This document shows positions 36,227-44,817 of a stretch of 64,000 nucleotides of DNA, in pieces. Location: NCBI GenBank assembly GCA_036258175.1, contig DATAEE010000262.1, forward strand, positions 1 through 64,000, written 5' to 3'. Below the pieces are notes generated by a model, which ran no database searches, was not told the origin of the DNA, and saw only the letters and a program-made list of their open reading frames with translations. The DNA comes from DATAEE01 sp036258175. Its GTDB lineage: Bacteria > Acidobacteriota > Vicinamibacteria > Vicinamibacterales > 2-12-FULL-66-21. Each line of letters begins with the position of its first letter. Position 1 is the first letter of the stretch. The translations under genes and the position numbers were made by a program.

Positions 36227-37324
36227 ATGGGAAAGCGCGAGTTACTGCTGATCGTCGCCTTCGTGTTCGTTGGCGCGGTCGTTTATCAGGTCGCCGCGCC
36301 GGCCGGGCCGGCCCGCGACGGCTTCTCGTTCTCACGGATGCTCGACCATCTCCGCCGCGAGGTCCGGTCGAACAGCGCCGAGGCCGAGTACTCCAGCGAA
36401 ACTGTGATCGGGCTCAACAAGGGCGTCACGGAGCTCCGTGTCGGCGCGATCGCGGCAATAAAGATCGTCGGGGAGGCGCGCAACGACATTAGCGCCGAGC
36501 TGCGGGTCCATTCGACCGGCAGCGACGAGGAGGAGGCACGCAACCTGGCGCGCCGCACGACTCTGCAGGTCAACCAGACGGGCAGCGTCATGGCCCTCAC
36601 CGTCGACTATCCGACTGAAGGGCGTCAGCGGGGAGATCTTACGCTGAGGATCCCCAAACGGCTGACGGTCCGGCTCAGAGAAACGCGCGGCTCGGCCGAG
36701 TTGCACGACATCGGTGGCCTCTTCCTCGACGATACCCGCGGTGAGGTCATCATCGGGACGATCAACGGAGAGCTCCGGGGGACTTTTCAGGGCGGCCGCC
36801 TCCGCGCCGACGCGATCGACGTCGTCAAGCTGACTACCCGGCGCGGAGAAATTGAGATCGACCAGGTCACGGGCGACGCCACGCTCGACCTTTCCGGCGG
36901 ATCGCTGCGCGTGAAGGCGATCGGCGGCAAGCTCGAGTTGACCGCGAACAGGGTCGAGGTCGAGATCGACGCGGTCGGCGGCGAGGTGCGCGCGAACGCC
37001 TCCGAGGGCAGCCTCGAACTGTCGGGGCTCAAGCGCGAGACCCGCATCGACGGACGCGGCACCGAAATCTCCGTCGGGCTCGCTACCGCTCTGCCTCTCA
37101 CCGCCATCACGAACGAAGAGACGCTCGCGGTGCGCTTGCCTGACAACGCTGGGGTGACGATCGACGCGACCGCGTCGAGGGGCGAGATCCGTGTGCCGGA
37201 GACGCTCACCAACGCGCTACGCGTTGAGAAGACCGACGACGAGCAACGCGCGCGCGGCGCGGTGCGCGGCGGCGGCCCCGAACTCTCTCTCCGCGTGACG
37301 CGCGGCGACATCATCATTCGCTGA
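36227..37324 (+). CDS. DUF4097-type beta-repeat membrane-anchored protein
   Basis: The 365-residue protein has an N-terminal hydrophobic anchor (LLLIVAFVFVGAVVYQVAA). A long run of short beta strands with regular turns follows (LRIPKRLTVRLRETRGSAELHDIGG, GDATLDLSGGSLRVKAIGGKLELT), as in DUF4097/adhesin-like beta-helices. Secreted or periplasmic, facing outward. The function is not known. It diverges from the flippase gene with a 34-base gap. It ends just before the 10-bp repeat and the purC promoter. Confidence 0.7.
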   Translation: MGKRELLLIVAFVFVGAVVYQVAAPAGPARDGFSFSRMLDHLRREVRSNSAEAEYSSETVIGLNKGVTELRVGAIAAIKIVGEARNDISAELRVHSTGSDEEEARNLARRTTLQVNQTGSVMALTVDYPTEGRQRGDLTLRIPKRLTVRLRETRGSAELHDIGGLFLDDTRGEVIIGTINGELRGTFQGGRLRADAIDVVKLTTRRGEIEIDQVTGDATLDLSGGSLRVKAIGGKLELTANRVEVEIDAVGGEVRANASEGSLELSGLKRETRIDGRGTEISVGLATALPLTAITNEETLAVRLPDNAGVTIDATASRGEIRVPETLTNALRVEKTDDEQRARGAVRGGGPELSLRVTRGDIIIR

Positions 37325-37340
37325 AACTCTTTTCTCTTTC

Positions 37341-37370
37341 CATCTGCGTTCATCTGCGTCCATCTGCGGC
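37341..37370. repeat. 10-bp tandem repeat CATCTGCGTN, three units
   Basis: CATCTGCGTT, CATCTGCGTC and CATCTGCGGC in direct tandem, the same unit as at 18311-18340. It abuts the -35 box of the purC promoter. Confidence 0.8.
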
Positions 37371-37399
37371 TTGACTCGCGCGGATCTATCGCCTAAGCT
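37371..37399 (+). promoter_or_regulatory. Candidate sigma70 promoter of purC
   Basis: TTGACT (37371-37376), a 17-base spacer, and TAAGCT (37394-37399). The -35 is good and the -10 weak. The predicted start near 37406 gives a leader of about 18 bases. Confidence 0.45.
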
Positions 37400-37423
37400 T
37401 GTCGCCTTCCGAACGAGGATCTG

Positions 37424-38326
37424 TTGCTTTCTTCCGCGCCAATTCTTGAAACCGCGCTCACGGGCCTCACGCTGCATCGCCGCGGAAAAGTTCGCGACGT
37501 CTACGAACTCGGCGATCATCTCCTGATCGTCGCAACCGATCGCATCTCCGCGTTTGACTACGTGCTCGCGTCCGGTATCCCCGACAAAGGACGCGTGCTC
37601 ACGCAGCTGTCGGCGTTCTGGTTCCGCGAGCTTAGTGATGTGACCGAACATCACCTCGAGTCCGTTGACCCGGCGGACTTCCCGCCGGCGGCGCGCGCGC
37701 ATGTCGAGGTGCTCGCCGGACGCTCGATGCTCGTGAAGAAAATGAACCCCGTTCCGATCGAGTGCGTCGCGCGCGGCTACCTCTCGGGATCCGGGTGGAA
37801 GGAATATCAGCAGTCCGGGTCGGTCTGCGGCATCAAACTGCCCAAGGGCCTCAAGGAATCGGACCAGCTGCCCGAGCCAATCTTTACGCCGGCGATCAAG
37901 GCCGAGACTGGCCACGACGTGAACATCAGCGAAGAGGACGCGGGCCGGATTGTCGGACCGCGATTGATCGCCCGGCTGAAGGCGCTCACCCTTGAGCTTT
38001 ACACGCGGGGCGCCGCACATGCCGCGTCGCGCGGCATCATCGTTGCCGACACGAAATTCGAGTTCGGTCTCGTTGGGGACTCTGAAAATCGTCCCGTCCT
38101 GATAGACGAGGTGCTCACACCCGACTCGTCGCGCCTCTGGCCGCGCGCCGAGTACGTCCCGGGCCGGGGTCAGCCGAGCTTCGACAAGCAGTTCGTCCGT
38201 GACTACCTCGAAAGCATTCGCTGGAATAAGCAGCCGCCCGTGCCTGGGCTGCCCGACGACGTCGTGCAGCGGACGCGGGAGAAATACCTCGAAGCGTTCC
38301 GCCTGCTCACAGGCCGCACGCTCTAA
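37424..38326 (+). CDS. purC: Phosphoribosylaminoimidazole-succinocarboxamide synthase
   Basis: SAICAR synthase of purine biosynthesis. The 300-residue protein has GKVRDVYELGDHLLIVATDRISAFD split over the first motif, VKKMNPVPIECVARGYLSGSGWKEY, the second motif ADTKFEFGL and IDEVLTPDSSRLWP. This is the larger, yeast-like form. The TTG at 37424, with GAGGA upstream, is the only plausible start. It lies alone without other pur genes. Confidence 0.95.
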   Translation: MLSSAPILETALTGLTLHRRGKVRDVYELGDHLLIVATDRISAFDYVLASGIPDKGRVLTQLSAFWFRELSDVTEHHLESVDPADFPPAARAHVEVLAGRSMLVKKMNPVPIECVARGYLSGSGWKEYQQSGSVCGIKLPKGLKESDQLPEPIFTPAIKAETGHDVNISEEDAGRIVGPRLIARLKALTLELYTRGAAHAASRGIIVADTKFEFGLVGDSENRPVLIDEVLTPDSSRLWPRAEYVPGRGQPSFDKQFVRDYLESIRWNKQPPVPGLPDDVVQRTREKYLEAFRLLTGRTL

Positions 38327-38346
38327 CAGGACCGGCGGAGGGCGCC

Positions 38347-38562
38347 TTGCGAGAGCAGCTCGAGAAGCTGGTCCAGGAGATGATCGATCGCGGCATCCTC
38401 TACGAGGATGCCAAGCGCGAGTTCGAGCGCGTCTTCATCCAGAGAGCCCTGGCCCGCTCGGGCGGCAGCCTTCTCAAGGCGGCGAAGATCCTCGGCCTTC
38501 ACCGCAACACCATGACGCGCAAGATCACCGAGTACAAGATAAAACGACGCGGGATCGCGTAG
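38347..38562 (+). CDS. Fis-type helix-turn-helix mini-protein, 71 residues
   Basis: The protein is little more than the Fis/NtrC DNA-binding tail: a helical N-terminus (LEKLVQEMIDRGILYEDAKREFER) and the HTH (GSLLKAAKILGLHRNTMTRKI). It has no receiver or AAA domain. TTG start with a strong GGAGG 5 bases upstream, 20 bases after purC. Probably a small DNA-binding regulator or nucleoid protein. Confidence 0.8.
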   Translation: MREQLEKLVQEMIDRGILYEDAKREFERVFIQRALARSGGSLLKAAKILGLHRNTMTRKITEYKIKRRGIA

Positions 38563-38600
38563 CGTCCTCCCAGCGCCGTCGCGTACGCGGCTTGCCAGCG

Positions 38601-39281
38601 ATGGATCGAACTCGTCCGAAGGCCGACGCGACGGCCGAGAGCCTGCGCGAATTCGGGCCGATCGGCATTCTCGCGATGCTGGTCGTCGTGCTTGCAGGCA
38701 ATGTCGGTCCCGGGCCGCTCGGCGGCATCCTGGCGCTTGCCTGGGCCTGGCGGTCCGGCACGCCCTGGCGTGAGATCGGCTACGTGAGGCCGGAGAGCTG
38801 GGCCCGAACGATAGCGCTCGCCGTTGGCTTCGGGGTCGCGTTCAAATTGCTGATGAAAGCGATCGTGATGCCGCTCTTCGGCGCGGAGCCGACCAACGCT
38901 GCGTTTCAGTACCTCGTCGGCAACAGTGCCGCGCTCCCCGCTGCGTTATGGTCGGTGGCCGTCGTCGCACCCTTCGGGGAAGAAACGGTCATGCGGGGGT
39001 TCCTGTTCGAACGCCTTGGCAAGCTGATCGGCCGCGGCGTGTGGGTGAAAGCCCTGATCGTAGTACTGGGCGCGGCACTGTTCGGACTGGCGCACTACTC
39101 GCTCCAGGGACTCGCCGGTGTCCAGCAGGGCACGATCGTCGGGCTGGTTCACGGCTCGATTTTCGCGATTACGGGGCGGATCTGGTTCCTCATCGTCGCC
39201 CACGCAGCGTTCAGCGTCACGGCGGCCATGATGATCTACTGGAACCTGGAATCGACCGTGGCTCAGCTCATCTGTGGATAG
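38601..39281 (+). CDS. CPBP-family intramembrane metalloprotease
   Basis: The 226-residue protein is highly hydrophobic, with about six membrane segments and the CPBP (Rce1-like) motifs: FGEETVMRG (EExxxR), FGLAHYSLQG (FxxxH) and HAAFS near the end. Family members process peptides or prenyl proteins inside the membrane. The substrate is unknown. ATG at 38601 was chosen because the open frame upstream overlaps purC and the Fis-like gene. Confidence 0.82.
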   Translation: MDRTRPKADATAESLREFGPIGILAMLVVVLAGNVGPGPLGGILALAWAWRSGTPWREIGYVRPESWARTIALAVGFGVAFKLLMKAIVMPLFGAEPTNAAFQYLVGNSAALPAALWSVAVVAPFGEETVMRGFLFERLGKLIGRGVWVKALIVVLGAALFGLAHYSLQGLAGVQQGTIVGLVHGSIFAITGRIWFLIVAHAAFSVTAAMMIYWNLESTVAQLICG

Positions 39282-39358
39282 GTTGGGCCCTCAAGCACGG
39301 CAGGCCGGGGCGGTTCGCGAAACGACCCAAGAGAGCGCCTTCCGACACCTCTTCCCGC

Positions 39359-39387
39359 TTGACACGATCCAGACGGCCCAATATATT
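39359..39387 (+). promoter_or_regulatory. Sigma70 promoter of groESL
   Basis: A perfect TTGACA (39359-39364), a 17-base spacer, and TATATT (39382-39387). It is the best promoter in the window. The predicted start near 39394 falls inside the CIRCE element. Confidence 0.85.
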
Positions 39388-39413
39388 TAGCAGTCGACCA
39401 CTGCGACTGCTAA
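39387..39413 (+). promoter_or_regulatory. CIRCE-type operator, variant TTAGCAGTC-N9-GACTGCTAA
   Basis: A perfect 9-bp inverted repeat with a 9-base spacer, directly over the groESL start site. The canonical HrcA operator is TTAGCACTC-N9-GAGTGCTAA. This copy differs by one symmetric change, C to G at position 7, in both arms, which keeps the dyad intact. HrcA repression released by heat is the expected control. Confidence 0.88.
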
Positions 39414-39489
39414 CCTGCAGAGGCCACCAAGTTCAGGTTGAATCAATGGGCGTTCGCCCCACCTCAGTGCGTTCCAGGAGATGAGTGTT

Positions 39490-39801
39490 ATGCCAGCGAC
39501 AGCCACGAAAACCAAGGTAAGGCCGCTCCACGACCGGATCATCGTGCAGCGAATCGATGAAGGGGAACAGAAGGTCGGCGGAATCATCATCCCTGACACG
39601 GCGAAAGAAAAGCCGCAGCAGGGCAAGGTCATCGCGGTCGGCAAGGGCAAGGCCGAGAAGGACGGCAAGGTGACGCCGCTCGACGTCAAGGCGGGCGACC
39701 TCATTCTCTTCGGCAAATACTCCGGCCAGGAGATCAAGCTCGACGGCGATGAATACCTCATCATGCGCGAGGAAGAAGTCCTCGGCGTGATCGAGGGGTA
39801 G
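39490..39801 (+). CDS. groES: Co-chaperonin GroES
   Basis: Caps GroEL. 103 residues with VRPLHDRIIVQRIDEGEQKVGGIIIPDTAKEKPQ in pieces typical of GroES, the mobile loop, and the C-terminal EYLIMREEEVLGVI. AGGAG (39476-39480) directly abuts an ATG at 39481 but lies 9 bases before the ATG at 39490, so the second ATG is the start. It lies 71 bases before groEL and shares its promoter and CIRCE operator. Confidence 0.97.
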   Translation: MPATATKTKVRPLHDRIIVQRIDEGEQKVGGIIIPDTAKEKPQQGKVIAVGKGKAEKDGKVTPLDVKAGDLILFGKYSGQEIKLDGDEYLIMREEEVLGVIEG

Positions 39802-39813
39802 GAAGCGCAGCCT

Positions 39814-39855
39814 GTCGGACTCCCAAGACATATAGCGCAGCCCATCAGGGCTGCC
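39814..39855. repeat. REP-like family A, one degenerate and one good copy in tandem
   Basis: GCGCAGCC with GGACTCCC (39815-39834, degenerate) is followed by TAGCGCAGCCC-AT-CAGGGCTGCC (39833-39855). It lies between groES and groEL, so both hairpins would be in the groESL mRNA and might set the ratio of the two transcripts. Confidence 0.7.
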
Positions 39856-39872
39856 CAAGAGGTGAGAGAGCA

Positions 39873-41495
<1,623 letters not shown>

Positions 41496-41519
41496 CTACT
41501 GCTCTCGGCGCAAACGAAA

Positions 41520-41549
41520 GGCCGGCGGAGCAACCCGCCGGCCTTTTTT
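41520..41549 (+). terminator. Intrinsic terminator after groEL
   Basis: Stem GGCCGGCGG (41520-41528) with CCGCCGGCC (41535-41543), a 6-base loop, then six T. The only textbook rho-independent terminator seen in the window. Confidence 0.92.
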
Positions 41550-41560
41550 GATCTATCGCC

Positions 41561-41588
41561 GTAGCAGCCCTGAAGGGCTGCGCTACAC
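41561..41588. repeat. REP-like palindrome, family A, copy 4
   Basis: GTAGCAGCCCT-GA-AGGGCTGCGCTAC: GTAG on one end and CTAC on the other, core identical to 2567-2589. It lies between the groEL terminator and the stop of the tonB gene. Confidence 0.85.
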
Positions 41589-41592
41589 AGTC

Positions 41593-42438
41593 CTAGCGAA
41601 GCGTAAACGTGAGCTCGATCGTGACGAGAACGGGCACCGGCTCGCCCAGCCTGCGTCCGGCGATGAAGCGCCACTGCTTGACCGCTTCGATGGCTTTTTG
41701 ATCGAGGCCGAAGGTGCGATCGAGAGAGCGAGTGACCTGAATCGTCCCGACGGTGCCGTCGGGCAGGACGACCGCTTCGAGCTCGACGACGCCCTGAATC
41801 TTCGCGCGCATCGCATCCGCCGTGTACTGAGGCTTGACCTCGCGGATGATGCGCGGCGTTTCGATGCCGGAGCCGGGTCGATACGCCCCGCCACCGAAAC
41901 CACCTCCATACCCGGGCCCGACGCCGGAGCCCTGGCCTGGACCCGATCCGGTGCCAGTACCGGTTCCGGAGCCGGAGCCAGTGCCAGGCCCGCGTGCGTC
42001 GCCCACCGTTGGCGGAGCTTCGAGCGTGCCGGGCTGCATCACTGCGGCAATCGTCTGAACCGGGAGGGTCGTTGGAGGCTCGAGTTTTGGCGGCTCGGGC
42101 TTCGGCGGTTCCGGTTTTGGCTCGACGAAGACGGGCTTGACCTTTTCTGGTTTGGGCAGCTCGAGCTTCTTCTGAGGTGGAGCCGGCGTCTGATTGCCGC
42201 CGCCACCGCCGCCTCCCCCAGGGCCGGGCTGCGCAAGGAAAATGAGGTCGTAATTGGGGGTTGGGGTCGGCCGGACGGGCGTCTCGTCCTGCGGAAGGTT
42301 GGCAATGACGATGGCAAGTCCGAACACGAGCACGTGAGCGACCGCAGAGGCGCTGAACGCGCCTCCAAGCCGTTTTTCGTGCTCGTGACCGTCGGCGAAC
42401 AGCACCGAGCGGGGAAAGAGTTTCTCCGCGGAATCCAT
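41593..42438 (-). CDS. TonB-family energy-transducing protein
   Basis: The 281-residue protein has a cytoplasmic N-terminus, one membrane anchor near 30-48 (ASAVAHVLVFGLAIVIANL), a periplasmic Pro/Lys-rich rod (repeated KPEPPKPEPP), a Gly/Thr/Ser low-complexity spacer (residues about 145-190), and a C-terminal TonB domain (IREVKPQYTADAMRAKIQGVVELEAVV, AVKQWRFIAG). No exbB or exbD is nearby. Acidobacteria carry several such paralogues, so the receptor served is unknown. Confidence 0.85.
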   Translation of the reverse strand: MDSAEKLFPRSVLFADGHEHEKRLGGAFSASAVAHVLVFGLAIVIANLPQDETPVRPTPTPNYDLIFLAQPGPGGGGGGGGNQTPAPPQKKLELPKPEKVKPVFVEPKPEPPKPEPPKLEPPTTLPVQTIAAVMQPGTLEAPPTVGDARGPGTGSGSGTGTGTGSGPGQGSGVGPGYGGGFGGGAYRPGSGIETPRIIREVKPQYTADAMRAKIQGVVELEAVVLPDGTVGTIQVTRSLDRTFGLDQKAIEAVKQWRFIAGRRLGEPVPVLVTIELTFTLR

Positions 42439-42445
42439 GGTAAAG

Positions 42446-42490
42446 CTAAGGTTTCCTTAGTATTGTCGCTGACCCCCGGCCTTCCGACAA
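42446..42490 (-). promoter_or_regulatory. Promoter and palindrome upstream of the TonB-family gene
   Basis: On the minus strand TTGTCG (42485-42490), a 17-base spacer and GACAAT (42462-42467). The predicted start near 42455 lies in a perfect inverted repeat, CTAAGG-TTT-CCTTAG (42446-42460). The palindrome may be an operator, or a leader hairpin that hides the AAGGA within it. Confidence 0.45.
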
Positions 42491-42562
42491 GTGCAAATCA
42501 AATGCCTGAGGTTACGCGGCCGGGCGCCGTTCTGTCTTTAGACGACTAGTCCTCCTTTTCGG

Positions 42563-43018
42563 TCAAACGCGTCCGGTCCAGGCGCCGATTGCGGCGTTGC
42601 CTCCGCCGTACGCATGAAGAGTCGCCAGCGCGTCGGCCGCGCGCACCTCGCTCCTGATCGCGACCAGCACGCCGCCCCTGGCGGTCAGCGTTTCGAAGAT
42701 GAAGCCGTCGTGCATCTGGAACCCCACGCGATTCATCGTCGCGCCGAGCCCGAGGGCGGCCAGATCCCGGCCAGACCCCTGGAGCGCGCCGACGAGCGAG
42801 CCGCGTACAACGGAGGCGCCAAGGTTCTTGATGTCCATCCGATCCGCCGTGCCGAATGTCGCCGTGACCAGCGACTCGTTCTCGGGCGTCGCTTTGGCGA
42901 TGATCGACAGCGCTTCGGCCGGGAAGTTGTGCCGTCCGAGCGCATCGATCGCCCGCGTGGCCCACGCGGCGTCCTGGAACACGCCCACGGTAAAGCGATC
43001 GGTTGCGACCTCCGGCAT
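42563..43018 (-). CDS. Stress-17M/YflT-like protein, 151 residues
   Basis: A small alpha/beta domain (FTVGVFQDAAWATRAIDALGRHNFPAEALSIIAK) resembles the YflT/general-stress-17M fold. It is followed by a Gly-rich middle (VVRGSLVGALQGSGRDLAALGLG) and a C-terminal half (GGVLVAIRSEVRAADALATLHAYG) that may be a second ferredoxin-like unit. ATG with AAGGAG 9 bases upstream. The next gene upstream encodes a protein of the same layout. Function unknown; related Bacillus proteins are sigmaB-induced. Confidence 0.65.
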   Translation of the reverse strand: MPEVATDRFTVGVFQDAAWATRAIDALGRHNFPAEALSIIAKATPENESLVTATFGTADRMDIKNLGASVVRGSLVGALQGSGRDLAALGLGATMNRVGFQMHDGFIFETLTARGGVLVAIRSEVRAADALATLHAYGGGNAAIGAWTGRV

Positions 43019-43038
43019 TCAGCAGTTTCTCCTTCCCA

Positions 43039-43548
43039 TCACTCATCCGGCCACCTGGCGAGCGCCAGCCAGCGGCCGCGATGCCGTTCGAGCACGACGC
43101 CCACCTTATCGGGTGATACCGCTCGAGCGTGCACGCCGAGCAGGATCGCGCCCCGCTCCACGGCGTCGGCGAGCGCCGTGGCGGCCGGTTCGCTCACGCC
43201 GGCGCGAGTCAGCATCGGCGCCACGCCGCCCGCCACGTGCCCGGCAGCTTCTCCGAGCTCGGCGGCGAGCGGACCCGCTGCGACGATTGGACCCACGCCT
43301 GGCATCACGATGGCCATCGCGGCGAGGAGTTGTCCACCGAGCTCACCCAGTCGCGCCGCGAGCCGCGAATCCTCGATATCGGCGCCCGGCGTGGCTTCGA
43401 GCCGCCGCGCCAGCTTCCCTTCTTCGTCGTGAGAGCGCGCGACCACCGACAGATCCTCGCGCGCGACGCCGTCCGCGCGCAGCTCGCCGATGGCAAGGGC
43501 AACGTCGGACGCATCGTCGAAGACAGCGAGCACGAGCGGATGGCTCAT
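43039..43548 (-). CDS. Stress-17M/YflT-like protein, 169 residues
   Basis: N-terminal VLAVFDDASDVALAIGELRADGVAREDLSVVAR matches the neighbour's start in pattern. A long hydrophobic Gly/Ala middle follows (QLLAAMAIVMPGVGPIVAAGPLAAEL), then a C-terminal strand-helix part (RGAILLGVHARAVSPDKVGVVLERH). ATG at 43548 is preferred over TTG at 43554. Probably the product of a tandem duplication with the 151-residue gene, 20 bases apart. The hydrophobic middle could touch a membrane. Confidence 0.62.
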   Translation of the reverse strand: MSHPLVLAVFDDASDVALAIGELRADGVAREDLSVVARSHDEEGKLARRLEATPGADIEDSRLAARLGELGGQLLAAMAIVMPGVGPIVAAGPLAAELGEAAGHVAGGVAPMLTRAGVSEPAATALADAVERGAILLGVHARAVSPDKVGVVLERHRGRWLALARWPDE

Positions 43549-43566
43549 CCCCAATGTGGATTGTTG

Positions 43567-43602
43567 ATTGCTGAGTGTGGACTGCGTTCCACACTCAGCA
43601 AT
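43567..43602. promoter_or_regulatory. Perfect 15-bp inverted repeat between divergent genes
   Basis: ATTGCTGAGTGTGGA (43567-43581) and TCCACACTCAGCAAT (43588-43602), with a 6-base loop. It lies 25 bases before the flavoprotein ATG and 18 bases before the stress-like ATG on the other strand. It overlaps 7-bp GATTGCT-like repeats seen also at 56779-56809. It could be an operator, a leader hairpin or a mobile repeat. Confidence 0.6.
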
Positions 43603-43626
43603 GAGAATATGTCAGGATCCTGAGGA

Positions 43627-44817
43627 ATGCCAACCTACGACGTCGCGATCGCGGGCGGCGGACCAGCAGGTGCGTGGTGCGCGTTCCGGCTCGCACGAGC
43701 GGGCGCGCGCGTGGCGATCGTCGACGGAAGCCATCCGCGAGAAAAACCATGCGGGGGCGGGGTCACCAGTCGGGCGCTCGACTTTGTACGTGACAGTCAG
43801 ATTCTGTCCCAGCGCTTTCTTTTTTGTGACATCAATCACGCGCGCTTCGAGCAGTCAAACGTCCACCGGGTCGTGCCACTCGCACGCGGCGCGCTCGTCG
43901 TTGCGAGCCGCGCCGCGTTCGATGCCGCGCTCCTCGACGCCGCCCGTGAATCCGGCGCGGAACTGATTTCCCAGCGCGTCACCAGTGTCGCGATTGGTCC
44001 GGGGCACGCGTCAATACGAACGACGCGGGGGACCGTGCGCGCGTCGTGGCTGGTAGGCGCTGATGGCGCCGCCGGTATTACGCGCCGCCGGCTCTGGCGT
44101 CCTTTCCGCCGGGACCAGATTTCCATCGCGACGGGCTTCTTCGCGCGCGGCGTGACTTCGTCCGAGATCATCGTACGCTTTACGGACGCCCCGCCGGGCT
44201 ACGCGTGGTCTTTCCCGCGGCCCGACCATCTGGCGATTGGCGTCTGTGCTCAAGCGGACGTGGCGCGGGCGGCGGCGCTCCGAGCATGGACGGAGCGGTG
44301 GATCGACGAATCAGGTCTTACGCGTGGTGCCACAACACTCGAGCCTTACTCGTGGCCCATACCGTCGCTTGCGTGGAAGGATTTCGATCTCGAACGCGCG
44401 TCCGGTCCACGGTGGATGCTCGTTGGAGACGCCGCCGGGCTCGTCGATTCGATCACGCGCGAAGGTATCTTCTTCGCGCTCCAATCCGCAGACGCGGCCG
44501 CCGAGGCCATCCTGTCCCACAACGATCCCGCCGCGCACTACGACGCCGCGCTGCGGCGAGATGTGTATCCGGAGTTGCGGAGCGCTGCGCGGCTGAAGGC
44601 GGGGTTCTTCGAGCCGCGATTCCTCCGGTTGCTCGTCGCCGCGCTCGAGCGCCCGGCGATCGCGGCGATCATGGCGGATCTGGTCGCGGGCCGGCAGTCT
44701 TACCGCGGTTTACGCGCGCGCCTGCTCCGCACGCTGGAACTCCGGTTGGCCTGGCGATTCATCGCACAAGGTAGCCGTCTCGGGCGCGTACGCGCAGACC
44801 GGGCCGCTTCGTTTTGA
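43627..44817 (+). CDS. FAD-dependent oxidoreductase, geranylgeranyl reductase family
   Basis: The 396-residue flavoprotein has the FAD loop AGGGPAGAWCAFRLARAGARVAIVDG at the N-terminus (residues about 9-34), the PCGGGVTSRAL motif of geranylgeranyl reductases, ADGAAGITRR and LVGDAAGLVDSITREGI. Family members reduce isoprenoid chains of lipids or quinones. The substrate is not evident. AGGATC lies 9 bases before the ATG. Its last 59 bases overlap the end of the convergent VWA gene, an unusually long tail-to-tail overlap. Confidence 0.82.
   Translation: MPTYDVAIAGGGPAGAWCAFRLARAGARVAIVDGSHPREKPCGGGVTSRALDFVRDSQILSQRFLFCDINHARFEQSNVHRVVPLARGALVVASRAAFDAALLDAARESGAELISQRVTSVAIGPGHASIRTTRGTVRASWLVGADGAAGITRRRLWRPFRRDQISIATGFFARGVTSSEIIVRFTDAPPGYAWSFPRPDHLAIGVCAQADVARAAALRAWTERWIDESGLTRGATTLEPYSWPIPSLAWKDFDLERASGPRWMLVGDAAGLVDSITREGIFFALQSADAAAEAILSHNDPAAHYDAALRRDVYPELRSAARLKAGFFEPRFLRLLVAALERPAIAAIMADLVAGRQSYRGLRARLLRTLELRLAWRFIAQGSRLGRVRADRAASF

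Noticed and set aside
39481..39489. ATG 39481 as the start of GroES
   Set aside because: The AGGAG ribosome site touches this ATG with no spacing, but has proper 9-base spacing to ATG 39490.
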